Of a stretch of DNA of 59,307 nt, positions 18,335-27,464 are shown piece after piece (position 1 is the first letter of the stretch; each line of letters opens with the position of its first letter). The notes below the pieces were generated by a model. It searched no databases. It had not been told where the DNA came from and saw only the letters and a list, made by a program, of their open reading frames with translations. This stretch comes from Verrucomicrobiota bacterium (GTDB taxonomy: Bacteria > Verrucomicrobiota > Verrucomicrobiia > Methylacidiphilales > UBA1321). The DNA is taken from the NCBI GenBank assembly GCA_013286145.1, contig JABDGH010000010.1, positions 1 through 59,307 on the forward strand, in the 5' to 3' direction. The position numbers and the translations under genes were made by a program.

Positions 18335-18475
18335 GTCATCCCGAGCTTGTCGAGGGATCAGATGCGTAGTGAAGAAGCAGCAAATTAAAGAGCTTGGGAT
18401 TGGTTGGTTTTCTGCATCCGTTCAGTCTATTGGATAGCCAATGCGTGTCTGATCCCTCGACAAGCTCGGGATGAC
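18335..18475. repeat. Family-A inverted repeat, copy 3 (ferredoxin / nfo)
   Basis: Left arm 18335-18366 (GTCATCCCGAGCTTGTCGAG then GGATCAGATGCG) and right arm 18444-18475 (ending CAAGCTCGGGATGAC) pair almost completely, with a 77-base spacer, the same spacer length as copy 1. It lies between two genes read in the same direction. Confidence 0.88.
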
Positions 18476-18501
18476 TGGTTTTTAATGGAAGCTATCTCAA
18501 A

Positions 18502-19434
18502 ATGAATCCTAAAATCACGATCGCCAAATCAAAAAACTCGGGCAGAAAAACACCCGACAAAAAGGTTCCTTCCCTGCAAATCCCTGCCGGGGTTCTTATC
18601 GGCGCTCATACCTCGACGAGCGGCGGTGTCTCGCAGGCGATTCCCCGGGCCCAGGCCTGTGGTTTCACGGCGGCACAGATTTTCGTGAAAAACAACAAGC
18701 AATGGTTTGCGCCTCCACTGGCCGAATCTGAAATTAAACAATTTCGCGCCGCGCAGGCAGCATCGGGAATCTATTTCTTTGCGCACAATTCCTATCTCAT
18801 CAATTTGGCCAGCCAGGATGCGACGATGTTTTCCACATCTGTTAAATCGATGACTGCCGAACTGGAACGGGCGGAGGCATTGGGTCTGCCGTTTATTGTT
18901 ATGCATCCGGGCAGCCATGGCGGGGCAGGGGAGGAAGCTGGGTTGCGCCGGATTGTTCAAGGCCTTAACGAAATTATTAACACTACTTCTGGATTCCGTT
19001 GTCGGATGGCTTTGGAGATAACAGCGGGGCAGGGGAAGGCACTAGGTTACAGGCTGGAACACTTGAGTTGGCTAATGGAAAATGTCTCGAATGAAAAAAG
19101 ATTTGGAACGTGTCTGGATACTGCACACTTATACGCGGCCGGTTACAACGTGAAGACCCGGGAAGGCTATGAAGAGACCGTGGCGCAGGTGGAAAAGCTA
19201 CTTGGGACGAAGTGCGTTCTCGCTCTGCATTTGAACGATTCCAAGGTACCCTTGGGTAAGCGTGTCGATCGTCATGAGCACCTTGGCCTAGGAGAAATCG
19301 GCCTCGATTGTTTCAAGTGGATTGTGCAGGACCCGCGATGGGCCTCGATACCCAAGGTGTTGGAGACGCCAAAAAGTGAGGACATGCACGAGGATGTAGC
19401 GAACCTGAAAAAACTGGCATCTTATATGCGATGA
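18502..19434 (+). CDS. nfo: Endonuclease IV (apurinic/apyrimidinic endonuclease)
   Basis: Cuts DNA 5' of abasic sites in base-excision repair. The TIM-barrel metal-site segments are all visible: IGAHTSTSGGV, FFAHNSYLINLAS, VMHPGSHGG, ALEITAGQG, TCLDTAHLYAAGYN, LALHLNDSK and DRHEHLGLGEIG. These carry the His, Glu and Asp ligands for three zinc ions. The protein is 310 residues, about 25 longer than usual because of a basic N-terminal tail (KSKNSGRKTPDKK) before the barrel. The start could lie further in, but no later ATG precedes the first strand. Confidence 0.95.
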   Translation: MNPKITIAKSKNSGRKTPDKKVPSLQIPAGVLIGAHTSTSGGVSQAIPRAQACGFTAAQIFVKNNKQWFAPPLAESEIKQFRAAQAASGIYFFAHNSYLINLASQDATMFSTSVKSMTAELERAEALGLPFIVMHPGSHGGAGEEAGLRRIVQGLNEIINTTSGFRCRMALEITAGQGKALGYRLEHLSWLMENVSNEKRFGTCLDTAHLYAAGYNVKTREGYEETVAQVEKLLGTKCVLALHLNDSKVPLGKRVDRHEHLGLGEIGLDCFKWIVQDPRWASIPKVLETPKSEDMHEDVANLKKLASYMR

Positions 19435-19475
19435 GTCTGGTTGCTGTGGCAAGGAAACCGCAGTAAGATACGCGC

Positions 19476-19817
19476 ATGGAAAAACCAAACATTATTGCAT
19501 ATTTAAAACCCTTCTGCGGTTGGAGTCAGGGTGTTCGCGCGGTATTGCGCAAATACGAGCTTCCTTTTGAAGACCGGGACATCTGGAACGATTCGCATCA
19601 ACGGATGGAAATGATTCAAAAGAGCGGCCAGGAACTTTCTCCCTGCGTTGAAGTCAATGGCAAGATGCTGCCCGATATCAGCGGTGAAGAATTGGAAAAA
19701 TGGCTTATCCAGAATGCGGTCGTCTCGAAGGATCATGCCCCAACCGATGTTCCGATTAATGCACCCTGCGCCGATCACGGCGAAGTTGTCTCCACCCCGA
19801 TCACGTTAAAAAGATAA
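19476..19817 (+). CDS. Glutaredoxin-like protein with C-terminal tail
   Basis: A 113-residue thioredoxin-fold protein. The N-terminal strand and active site read IIAYLKPFCGWSQGVRAVL, so CPYC is replaced by CGWS, a one-cysteine form. The cis-Pro region, usually TVP, reads SPCVEVNGKML with an extra cysteine before the next strand. A tail of about 35 residues (APTDVPINAPCADHGE) carries another cysteine. Probably a monothiol glutaredoxin or thiol-binding relative. In line with nfo upstream and the SirB1-like gene ten bases downstream. Confidence 0.75.
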   Translation: MEKPNIIAYLKPFCGWSQGVRAVLRKYELPFEDRDIWNDSHQRMEMIQKSGQELSPCVEVNGKMLPDISGEELEKWLIQNAVVSKDHAPTDVPINAPCADHGEVVSTPITLKR

Positions 19818-19827
19818 AATCACTCCC

Positions 19828-20652
19828 ATGAAGACATCCCAACAACAAGCCTTGGTCTCTCTCCTGCAAGACGGGGATGCCACGACTGTTGGGTTGGTCA
19901 AGGGGAAGCTGATTGAGGGTGGTCACGCCCGTGTGCCTGAATATCAGGAGTTGATGACTTTGCTGACGGGGCCCGCGAAAGAAAGCATGCGGGAAGTCAT
20001 CCATGAGATCGAAGCCTCGAAGGCTTTGGGTGATATTTCTCGCGGCTTGGCGAAGCTCAGGACACTTAGTCAGTTGGAGGAGCTTTGCTGGGATTTCGCC
20101 CGGGCGGAACAACCAGGCTTTAATGGTGGCCCTTATAAACGCCAGTTGGATATATGGGCGAATGAACTGGGGAAGCTCATCAAACCCAACGCCACGTCGC
20201 TTGAAAAAGTGAAATGCATGGCTCGTTACCTGGGCTCGGAAGTTGGGCTGTCGGGTAATAGCCATGATTATTACCATCCCCGCAACGGTCATCTGCCCTG
20301 GGTCATGGAGTTTCGTAGCGGGTTGCCCATCACGCTGACCTTGATTTATATGCTGGTGGGGATGCGTCTCCATATTCCGGTCGAGGGCATTGGAGCTCCG
20401 GGCCATTTCCTGGCTCGATTGGACAATGTTATTTTTGATCCTTATTATAAAGGCCGTATTTTGACCGATGGAGAATGGGAGCTGATCGCGTCTGAAATTC
20501 CGGAGCGACAACGGCCCTATTTAGCCAAGGCCTGTACGCCTTTGCAGACGATGCATCGCTTGTTGATTAATCTGCGCAACTGTTATGTGAAGCGCGATGA
20601 TACGGAGCATCGCCACATGATGGATCATTACCTGGCTGTTTTGCAGAGGTGA
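19828..20652 (+). CDS. SirB1-family transglutaminase-like/TPR protein
   Basis: A 274-residue protein of the SirB1 (UPF0162) family, a transglutaminase-like fold that is thought to be non-catalytic. Family marks are DYYHPRNGHLPWVMEFRSG, GLPITLTLIYMLVGMRL and EGIGAPGHFLARLDN, followed by a C-terminal helical, TPR-like part (LLINLRNCYVKRDDTEHR). Many SirB1 proteins sit near prmC/prfA; here it is 8 kb away. Cellular role not settled for the family. Confidence 0.85.
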   Translation: MKTSQQQALVSLLQDGDATTVGLVKGKLIEGGHARVPEYQELMTLLTGPAKESMREVIHEIEASKALGDISRGLAKLRTLSQLEELCWDFARAEQPGFNGGPYKRQLDIWANELGKLIKPNATSLEKVKCMARYLGSEVGLSGNSHDYYHPRNGHLPWVMEFRSGLPITLTLIYMLVGMRLHIPVEGIGAPGHFLARLDNVIFDPYYKGRILTDGEWELIASEIPERQRPYLAKACTPLQTMHRLLINLRNCYVKRDDTEHRHMMDHYLAVLQR

Positions 20653-20701
20653 TGGAGTAATCTGGAAGCTTTCCGTTTCCAGAAGTCGAAGTGACTTAAA
20701 C

Positions 20702-21676
20702 TTAGAACGAGCCACTCAGGCCGATGGCGGCATAGGGTGCACCGTCACCGATATTGTTGTGGAAGATCGTGTCGTGATGATCGAATCCGATATGGTCTTC
20801 ATGGAAATCAAATTCGCGGTAGGGCATGTAACCACCCGAAATATCGAGGCTCATATTGGGAGTGAATTTCCACGTGAATCCCGCTCCGATGCGAATCTCG
20901 GTGAAATCGACAATCTGACCGTTTAAATTGTTTGCCGCCGGGGTGATATGGCCGTGATTACTGCCGAAACCATTATTGACGCGATAGGTTCCGCCGAGAA
21001 CTTCAGCGCCAGTGTAAAGGGTGAGGCTGTTATTGAGCTGATATTGCAACTGCGGCTTGGGCGGAATCGCAGAGAGCACCCATTTGTTGTCAATTTGCCA
21101 GCGGAAGCCGGGCACGGCGATTATCGGGTAGCTTGATTTTAGATCGATCTGCATTCCAACGATGATCTGGAAATCCTTGCTCCAAAGATAGGTTCCGCCA
21201 ATTTGCACCGGCATGTCGAAGTCATTTCCGGTTACATTGACGAAATCGCTGAAGATACCGGGGTGAAGCTCGGCGCGAATAAGAATCTTGTCGCTGGGGG
21301 TGACATCCGCACCGATGATCGCATTGATTGATTGAAGGGTATTGGGCAACGCGGCGTTTGGAGGGAGTCCAAAGGAATTGCGTTCTGAATCGACTCCAAA
21401 ACGGAGAAGAACGCCATCCCTGATTTGGGGTGAAATCACATAATTGAAATGGGAATTGATGTTGTCCACGCCACCGATTTCGGCGCTGCCCTGTTTCGTG
21501 ATCGACTTGCCCGTGTAACTGCTTTCCAGGGTAAATTCCTGTGAAATGGGGATTTTCGGGGAGGGGGTAACTGAAGGAGCGAGAGAGTCCTTGCCATCGT
21601 CCGATGCTTGCAGGCCGTTAGCCATCAAGGCGCAGAATGCAGCGGCCAATAAAACGGGGGCAAAACTAGATTTCAT
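20702..21676 (-). CDS. Outer-membrane beta-barrel-like exported protein
   Basis: A 324-residue protein with a clear signal peptide (MKSSFAPVLLAAAFCALMANG, cut likely after QAS). The remainder alternates polar and hydrophobic residues in beta strands with many aromatic and Gly residues and ends in YAAIGLSGSF, a C-terminal aromatic as expected for an outer-membrane barrel. The motif FRWQIDNKWVLSAIPPKPQ and its general layout resemble DUF6268 proteins; I cannot confirm that. Function unknown, possibly transport or surface structure. Confidence 0.7.
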   Translation of the reverse strand: MKSSFAPVLLAAAFCALMANGLQASDDGKDSLAPSVTPSPKIPISQEFTLESSYTGKSITKQGSAEIGGVDNINSHFNYVISPQIRDGVLLRFGVDSERNSFGLPPNAALPNTLQSINAIIGADVTPSDKILIRAELHPGIFSDFVNVTGNDFDMPVQIGGTYLWSKDFQIIVGMQIDLKSSYPIIAVPGFRWQIDNKWVLSAIPPKPQLQYQLNNSLTLYTGAEVLGGTYRVNNGFGSNHGHITPAANNLNGQIVDFTEIRIGAGFTWKFTPNMSLDISGGYMPYREFDFHEDHIGFDHHDTIFHNNIGDGAPYAAIGLSGSF

Positions 21677-21741
21677 AGACTCGAGGATAGTAAAGACAGA
21701 ATTTCTGGTAAAAACAAAGCAAAAGTTTGGCCGAGAAGAAC

Positions 21742-22782
21742 TTAAGGCTTCTTGAACTCGGAGCGAAAGGCGTCAATTCCCTGCTTAACATCCTGAAGCA
21801 TGATCATGCCGGAAGCCAATCGTTCCGTCCCGTGAAGGTAGGCAACATTTGAGGTGGAGACGAGGTCTTCGCGCCAGACCAGCGTTTCAACTTTGCCGTT
21901 TACCGTGATGGGCCAGAGTTGTTCAAGCTCGACGGAGGTATAAACGCCGGAACAGACATAATACTCAATATCGGCGGACTGGATGGAATTCCCGTTAACG
22001 AGCTGATAAACCGCTCCGGTGCCCAGGGCGGCTGATCCTTCCACGTCAAAGCTATCGTAGTAGAGATCGGCGGGGGTGGCCTTGGTCGAGGCTTCCACTG
22101 GCGTCTGGCTGAGAAGCGCCTGGTATTGCTGGTAAACCTTGGCGTTGGTGTGGAAGAGGCTTTTGATTTCGCTCAAAGGCTGGATATCGCCGCCACTGAC
22201 CACATAATTGTCGGCACTGGCATTGCCGCCAAGAAAATGAGAGGCACGTCCTGCCAGGACCTGACTCCAGAAATCAACCGCGAGAGCTTTTTTGTCCTTG
22301 GTCTGTGAACGAAGTGATGTGATCAGTTGCGCTTCGCTTTTGCTGAGTTGAAGGGAGGGATTCGCGGGATCGAGTTTTGCCGTGGCATTGATGAGAGAGG
22401 CAACGGAGCTATTGTTGGGAAGGCCTTGTAGCCCGGAAAAATCGGCTGCGGTTGGCTTGGCCGGAAGCGATTTATGAATCCAGACCTGTAATTCAGAATG
22501 GGCCGCCGGGTTCCAGTGAAGCAGCTTGTCCTGCACCTGGGTTGGCGAGGCGTTGATGATGTAAAGCGATTGGGTGGTGATGCCGCGCATGAAGTCGATC
22601 AGGCCACCGCGTTCCTGCAAGACTTTGCCGCCCGCCATGGCATTGACATCGACGTTGCTGAAAGCGGTGAAGGCCAGGTCGCTGTTGAGGTCGGCGTGAA
22701 GCGGAATTACGCCAAAAAATACGATGCCAGCCATCGCGAGAATCGATTTTTGGAAGAGAGAGAAAAAATTAAAGGATTTCAT
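21742..22782 (-). CDS. Exported hypothetical protein
   Basis: A 346-residue protein with a signal peptide (MKSFNFFSLFQKSILAMAGI, cut near LHA-DL). I do not recognise the family. The mature part is mixed alpha/beta with one cysteine (YYVCSGVYTSVE). It mentions no catalytic motif that I can name. It starts 18 bases after the stop of the pterin dehydratase gene and lies 65 bases before the barrel protein, so the three minus-strand genes may be one transcript. Long open frame, signal peptide and codon use support it as real. Confidence 0.75.
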   Translation of the reverse strand: MKSFNFFSLFQKSILAMAGIVFFGVIPLHADLNSDLAFTAFSNVDVNAMAGGKVLQERGGLIDFMRGITTQSLYIINASPTQVQDKLLHWNPAAHSELQVWIHKSLPAKPTAADFSGLQGLPNNSSVASLINATAKLDPANPSLQLSKSEAQLITSLRSQTKDKKALAVDFWSQVLAGRASHFLGGNASADNYVVSGGDIQPLSEIKSLFHTNAKVYQQYQALLSQTPVEASTKATPADLYYDSFDVEGSAALGTGAVYQLVNGNSIQSADIEYYVCSGVYTSVELEQLWPITVNGKVETLVWREDLVSTSNVAYLHGTERLASGMIMLQDVKQGIDAFRSEFKKP

Positions 22783-22799
22783 GTGTTTTTAAAGGAGAG

Positions 22800-23102
22800 T
22801 CAGGCGGCAAACTTCTTGCGCAGCTCGTCGCTGGTTGTGCGGATTGCGTTCTCGTTGAGATCGTTGATTTTTTGAGCGAGTGCGAAATCCTTGGCGGTGA
22901 TTTTATTCCCAGCGTCGTGGGTGGAAAGGCTGAGATGCACCGTTCGATAGCGGATATCGATGTCCGGGTGATGATCGGCTGCTTCAGCCAGCTTGGCAAT
23001 CTCCAAGACCAGGGCCAGCGCTTCCACAAAATCGGTTCGCTGGATCGTTCGGGTCAGGGCATGATCTGTTTCAGCCCAGCCAGAAGGGACAACTTGAGCC
23101 AT
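22800..23102 (-). CDS. phhB: Pterin-4-alpha-carbinolamine dehydratase
   Basis: Dehydrates 4a-hydroxytetrahydropterin, recycling the cofactor of aromatic amino acid hydroxylases; related proteins act in molybdopterin or folate routes. The 100-residue protein has EAADHHPDIDIRYRTVHLSL, which includes the catalytic HHP, and the spaced third His in LSTHDAG. No phenylalanine hydroxylase is in the window. Heads the minus-strand trio 23102-20702 and diverges from pheS. Confidence 0.9.
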   Translation of the reverse strand: MAQVVPSGWAETDHALTRTIQRTDFVEALALVLEIAKLAEAADHHPDIDIRYRTVHLSLSTHDAGNKITAKDFALAQKINDLNENAIRTTSDELRKKFAA

Positions 23103-23187
23103 TGATGAGATGCTAGAAAGGGGTGTCAGCTTGGAAAGACTTTTAATCTCGTTGGGTCTAATTCTTCATCGCTTGCGACGTGCAGTT

Positions 23188-23254
23188 GGTAGCCGTCGCA
23201 GGCCCTGCGACGGTCGGTGGTTTTTCTTCCGTCGCGCGGCGCGCAACGGCTACC
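23188..23254. repeat. Family-B GGTAGCC...GGCTACC element, copy 1
   Basis: A 67-base element bounded by GGTAGCCGT and ACGGCTACC. Inside are two GC-rich hairpin-forming units, GCCGTCGCAGGCCCTGCGAC and CGTCGCGCGGCGCGCAACG. A reverse-complement copy is at 32847. It lies in the divergent 268-base gap between phhB and pheS, so any promoter for pheS must read past it or start after it. Confidence 0.85.
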
Positions 23255-23370
23255 TTTAATACTCCGTTGCTCACGGAGGGAATGGTTTGTCTATGCGATT
23301 TCATTTGCACAAGGGAGCCTATTCCTGATTTTCTGTTACTTGTCGGTGTCCCTTTTATCTCCCTATTTTC

Positions 23371-24423
23371 ATGCAAGACGAAATCCTTTCCCTCAAAGAA
23401 CAAATTTTAGCTGCCATTGCCGGTGCCGCTGATGCCGAGGCGCTGGAAGCAGTGCGCATCCGGTATCTCGCGCGTAACGGCGCGCTTCCTCTTCTCCTGG
23501 AGAAGATGGCCTCTGTTCCGAAGGAGCAACGCCCCGTGGTGGGCAAGGCTGCCAACGAGACGAAGAATGCGGTTCAGGCCGCTTTTGATTCACGCAAAAC
23601 GGAATTGACCGCTGCTGCGGACGCGGCTGATTTTGATCCGACCCTGCCGGGACGTTACGAAGCTCCGGGTTCGTTGCATCCGGTTCTTCAAGTGCGTGAT
23701 CGTGCGATTGAGATTTTTAGGCGACTCGGTTTTGCCCTGGCGGATGGCCCCGACATTGAAAACGAGGTTTTTAATTTTGATGCCCTGAATACGCCACAGG
23801 ATCATCCGGCGCGCAACGAACAGGATACTTTTTATCTCAAGGAAGATGGACTTGCGCCGAGTTGCGGTCTCGACGGGAAGAGCAAGGGCGGTCGCCGTTT
23901 GATGCGGACGCAGACCTCCACCGTGCAAATTCGCACCATGCTGGAGCGACAACCGCCAGTGCGGATCATCGCGCCAGGCCGTTGCTATCGCCGGGACGAA
24001 ATTGACGCGACGCATGGGATGTCTTTTTTCCAGATGGAGGGGCTGGTCGTCGATGAAGGCGTGACGTTGGCGGATCTGAAGGGAACGCTCGAATATTTCT
24101 TCCGGGAATTGCTGGGCGAGGATTTGAAGTTTCGCTTCCGCCCTCACTTCTTTCCCTTCACCGAACCGAGCTTCGAGGTCGATTGCTCGCGGACGGGTAG
24201 TCAGGTCAAGGGCCGTGAATGGCTGGAAATTTGTGGCTGTGGCATGGTCGATCCCGAAGTGTTCCGGCAAGTCGGTTACGATTCCGAGCGTTATACCGGT
24301 TATGCGTTTGGATTTGGCATCGAGCGCATCGCGATCATGCGCCACGGTATCCCCGATCTCCGTTTCTTCACCGACAACGATGTCCGGTTCCTGCGTCAGT
24401 TCAGTACGCGGATCGATGCGTGA
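23371..24423 (+). CDS. pheS: Phenylalanine--tRNA ligase alpha subunit
   Basis: Catalytic alpha subunit of the (alpha-beta)2 class II synthetase that charges tRNA-Phe. The 350-residue protein has an N-terminal coiled coil (about 1-85) and the class II core: motif 1 region around PGSLHPVLQVRDRAI, motif 2 PGRCYRRDEIDATH and motif 3 GFGIERIAIMRHGI near the end. Length is normal. The beta-subunit gene pheT does not follow; the next gene converges. The start ATG at 23371 follows the family-B element by 116 bases. Confidence 0.96.
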   Translation: MQDEILSLKEQILAAIAGAADAEALEAVRIRYLARNGALPLLLEKMASVPKEQRPVVGKAANETKNAVQAAFDSRKTELTAAADAADFDPTLPGRYEAPGSLHPVLQVRDRAIEIFRRLGFALADGPDIENEVFNFDALNTPQDHPARNEQDTFYLKEDGLAPSCGLDGKSKGGRRLMRTQTSTVQIRTMLERQPPVRIIAPGRCYRRDEIDATHGMSFFQMEGLVVDEGVTLADLKGTLEYFFRELLGEDLKFRFRPHFFPFTEPSFEVDCSRTGSQVKGREWLEICGCGMVDPEVFRQVGYDSERYTGYAFGFGIERIAIMRHGIPDLRFFTDNDVRFLRQFSTRIDA

Positions 24424-24469
24424 ATTTAATCTCTTGGGTGTAATTCCCTGAAGCTTGCTTCGGCTTATG

Positions 24470-24601
24470 GGTAGCCCGCGATCTCCGAGCGCGGGAATTT
24501 TCCGAACCGTCGCCCGGAGGTCGACGGCTACCACGGAGGGAGGCACCGCCGATAGGGCCATCGGCGGCTACCTCTGAAATGCCCCGGAGCTTGCTCCGGG
24601 G
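24470..24601. repeat. Composite family-B hairpin block between pheS and DUF1501
   Basis: The gap between convergent pheS and the DUF1501 gene is packed with hairpins. 24470-24532 begins GGTAGCCCGCG and ends GACGGCTACC. 24545-24572 reads ACCGCCGATAGGGCCATCGG then CGGCTACC, which folds on itself. 24582-24601 is a perfect 9-bp stem CCCCGGAGC/GCTCCGGGG with a two-base loop. The last may act as a two-way terminator although it lacks a T-run. The middle unit matches one at 39112. Confidence 0.8.
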
Positions 24602-24611
24602 TTCGTTACAT

Positions 24612-25934
24612 TCACCCAATAATCGGAAGTGTATCGAACTGGCGTCCGAGAATTGGCACGGAGGGCGTATTCAGCCAGTTTTGGAGGATGCTGGCATAGA
24701 CGCTGCGGAAATCGGTGTTGTACTGGATGTCACCATCCTTGAGATCGGCAGGTGCGAGGCTGGGCTCGGCACCGAGCAGTCCCGACTTGATTTTCGATCC
24801 GACCAGGAACATCGGGGCGGCTGCGCCGTGATCGGTGCCCCGGCTGCCGTTTTCATTCACGCGCCGACCGAATTCGCTGAAGGTCATGATCATCACGCGA
24901 TCGAACATGCCCATGGCGGTCAGGTCATCGGTGAAGGCTTTCACGGAATCGCCCAGTTCCTTGAGACGGGCATCCTGTCCGCCGCGCTGCTGGGTGTGGG
25001 TATCGTAACCGCCTTGGGAAACGTAGAAGATGCGGGTGGGAAGACCGCCCGCGATGAGCCGCGCCACAAGTTGCAGGTTATTGGAAAGACCCGATCTTGG
25101 GTAAACCGCGTTGTTCTTGGTCTTGCCAGCGATGGCGCGGATTTTATCCGAGCTTACCTGCGCGTCCATGGAAGTGCGCTCAAGGAAATCGACCGCGCTC
25201 TGGCCGTTTTGGAGCGTCACCGTTCCGGAAACCATGCTGATACTTCCGCCTGACGATGCCGTCTCATCCGGGCCGGTTGTGAACATGCTGCGGTAAGCCA
25301 ACTCCTCGTCATCATTTTTTCCAGCGCCCATGAAACGGTAACTTTCGGGATTTTCGAGGCTGATGCCAGTGGGATTGTGAGAAGCAAAAGCCTGGGGAAG
25401 TCGCGGTCCGATATTGATCGCAACCGTGGGATCGCACCCGGCGCAGGCATTGTCGAAGTAGCGTCCCAGCCAGCCGTCGGTCAGATATTTTTCCGAATCG
25501 CTGCCAGTCTGCCAGATTTCGGTCGCGCGGAAGTGACTGCGATTGGGATTGGGGTAACCGATGCCATTGACGACGGAAAGATGTCCGGCATCGAAGAGAT
25601 TTTTGAAGCCGGCAAGGGCGGGATTTAGTCCCAGGGTATCATTAAGGCGAAGCGCTTGCGCCGCCGGAATGGAAATCGTAGGACGCGCTTTGTAATAGAA
25701 ATCGTTCGTATAGGGAATAACGGCATTGAGGCCATCGTTGCCCCCGGCGAGCTGGATAAGCACAAGAATGGGGCTGTCCTTGCCGGTGGCAATCTGGGTG
25801 AGGGAACCGTCCGCAGCAGCGTGAAGCGCGCTGAAAGTCTGCGCGACGAAGTTGGGCACTGTCCACGTAAGTGCCCCACCAAGAAGCGTCGTGCGAAGGA
25901 AGTTGCGGCGGGTGGTCAGGAGGGGAGGGTTCAT
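24612..25934 (-). CDS. DUF1501 protein (sulfatase-like, Tat signal)
   Basis: A 440-residue DUF1501 protein, a family distantly like alkaline phosphatase/sulfatase and usually of unknown function. The N-terminus TTRRNFLRTTLLGGALTW is a twin-arginine signal, so it is exported folded; tatC is at 38218. Family features include LIQLAGGNDGLNAVIPY, FYVSQGGYDTHTQQ and MIMTFSEFGRRVNENGSRGT followed by DHGAAAPMFLVG, which has the likely metal-binding Asp/His. It starts 11 bases after the DUF1800 gene; the two families are very often paired. Confidence 0.9.
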   Translation of the reverse strand: MNPPLLTTRRNFLRTTLLGGALTWTVPNFVAQTFSALHAAADGSLTQIATGKDSPILVLIQLAGGNDGLNAVIPYTNDFYYKARPTISIPAAQALRLNDTLGLNPALAGFKNLFDAGHLSVVNGIGYPNPNRSHFRATEIWQTGSDSEKYLTDGWLGRYFDNACAGCDPTVAINIGPRLPQAFASHNPTGISLENPESYRFMGAGKNDDEELAYRSMFTTGPDETASSGGSISMVSGTVTLQNGQSAVDFLERTSMDAQVSSDKIRAIAGKTKNNAVYPRSGLSNNLQLVARLIAGGLPTRIFYVSQGGYDTHTQQRGGQDARLKELGDSVKAFTDDLTAMGMFDRVMIMTFSEFGRRVNENGSRGTDHGAAAPMFLVGSKIKSGLLGAEPSLAPADLKDGDIQYNTDFRSVYASILQNWLNTPSVPILGRQFDTLPIIG

Positions 25935-25945
25935 AGGCGTGGGGG

Positions 25946-27424
25946 TTAGGTGAGTTGATACTCGGGTGTGCTCATCAGTAATCGGATAGCCTTGCGGATA
26001 TCCGCTTCTTCAATCGGGGATCGGCCTTTGAGGAAATCGCGAAGAGGAGTCAGGCGCTGGGCTTTGAGCGTGCCATCAAGAAACCGCCGTTGCAGGGCGG
26101 CGAGGAAGTTTTCAGGCGTGTTCAATTCCTCCGGTCCGAAAAGGGATTTCACATCGGCGGGAACGATCTCCATGAGTCCCGGTTCTCCCATGCTGTTCAT
26201 GAGGCCCTTCATGCGGTTGACCAGGCCGGGCATCGGCACACGCTGGCCCTCGACCAAAGTGGCGGCGAAATTGTAACGATCCAAAAGATTATTGGTGGTG
26301 ATCCAGGCGATGCCTCCGTCCCAGCCTTTGACATTCGGCGGTTGAAATAATTCCTGGCCGAGCGAAGACAACATCACCAGCGTCATCGGTTGCATGGGCA
26401 GGGGAGCCTGAAGCTGGCGTGCGGCGGCGATCAGCCATTGCACGGGACTTTTGATTTGGGCGCGGATGACGTCGGGAGCGTAGAATTCCCTGGAACGGAA
26501 AATCACGCCCATGAGGTGCTTGAGATCCATGTCGTGGCCTTGAAATTCCTTGGCGAGGGCATCGACGACTGCTTGCGGGGGCTGGTCCTGGACGAAGAAG
26601 CGCCAGATTTTTCCCGAGATGTATCTGGCGCACTGGGGGTTCTTGCAAATGATGTTGAGAACATCTTCGCCGGTAAAATTGCCTGTCTGGCCAAAGACCG
26701 TCTTGGGACCGTCATCGTGATTTTTGGGATGATATTCGTAATGAAGCCTGTCGGCGCTGAACCCCCAGCCGGTGTAGGCCTTCGCGGCCTGCTGGATGTC
26801 CTGCTCGGTGTAATGGCCTTCGCCGAGCGTGAAAAGCTCCATCACTTCACGGGCAAAATTTTCGTTGGGTTTGTTTTTGTTGCTGTTGGCGCCGTCGAGA
26901 TACTGGAGCATGGCCGGATCCTCGGACACGGCGATGAGCAACTTATTGAAATTGCCCGTGGCGTTTTGCCGGAAGGTCTCATTTTGGAGCCAGAGGAAAT
27001 AGGGCATCCGGACTTTTTCAAAACTGGTGGCAAAGTTGCCATGCCAGAAAAGGGTCATCTTTTCCTGGAAGGGACGCGGGCCGAGGGCCATGCGACGAAT
27101 CCACCAGTAACGGAGATCCGCCATTTGCACATATTCGGCGGTATTTTGCGCCTTTTGCAGTGCTTTTTTGGTCTCGGGATCGGCGGCTCTGCGGATGGCT
27201 TCGCGGGCGGCAAGTAATTGCGGATCGGGGTGCGCCCAGTCCGGCGACGGTGTCTCGTCCTCGATTTTTTCGTAGTCGATGAACCACGATACCGCATGAT
27301 CCAACCCCATCTTGTGAAGGTTATCGACGTCCTGGGGGCTGCCGCCAAACCCGGCGCGATTCAGCAAATGAGCCGCAGTTACCTCATTCCATTGGGAGGA
27401 AGGGAGTGGCTCAAGCATATCCAT
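25946..27424 (-). CDS. DUF1800 protein
   Basis: A 492-residue DUF1800 protein. Recognisable parts are AAHLLNRAGFGGSPQDVD at the N-terminus, MTLFWHGNFATSFEKV, LDGANSNKNKPNENFAREVM with ELFTLGEGHY, and KGWDGGIAWITTNNLLDRYN. No signal peptide is obvious. DUF1800 and DUF1501 genes are usually neighbours and probably form one system at the cell surface, with no agreed role. Lies 40 bases downstream of the SDR gene, perhaps one operon. Confidence 0.9.
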   Translation of the reverse strand: MDMLEPLPSSQWNEVTAAHLLNRAGFGGSPQDVDNLHKMGLDHAVSWFIDYEKIEDETPSPDWAHPDPQLLAAREAIRRAADPETKKALQKAQNTAEYVQMADLRYWWIRRMALGPRPFQEKMTLFWHGNFATSFEKVRMPYFLWLQNETFRQNATGNFNKLLIAVSEDPAMLQYLDGANSNKNKPNENFAREVMELFTLGEGHYTEQDIQQAAKAYTGWGFSADRLHYEYHPKNHDDGPKTVFGQTGNFTGEDVLNIICKNPQCARYISGKIWRFFVQDQPPQAVVDALAKEFQGHDMDLKHLMGVIFRSREFYAPDVIRAQIKSPVQWLIAAARQLQAPLPMQPMTLVMLSSLGQELFQPPNVKGWDGGIAWITTNNLLDRYNFAATLVEGQRVPMPGLVNRMKGLMNSMGEPGLMEIVPADVKSLFGPEELNTPENFLAALQRRFLDGTLKAQRLTPLRDFLKGRSPIEEADIRKAIRLLMSTPEYQLT

Positions 27425-27464
27425 TAAACCATTAGATGCGGATGGAGTTGCGCAGAAAATCTAC

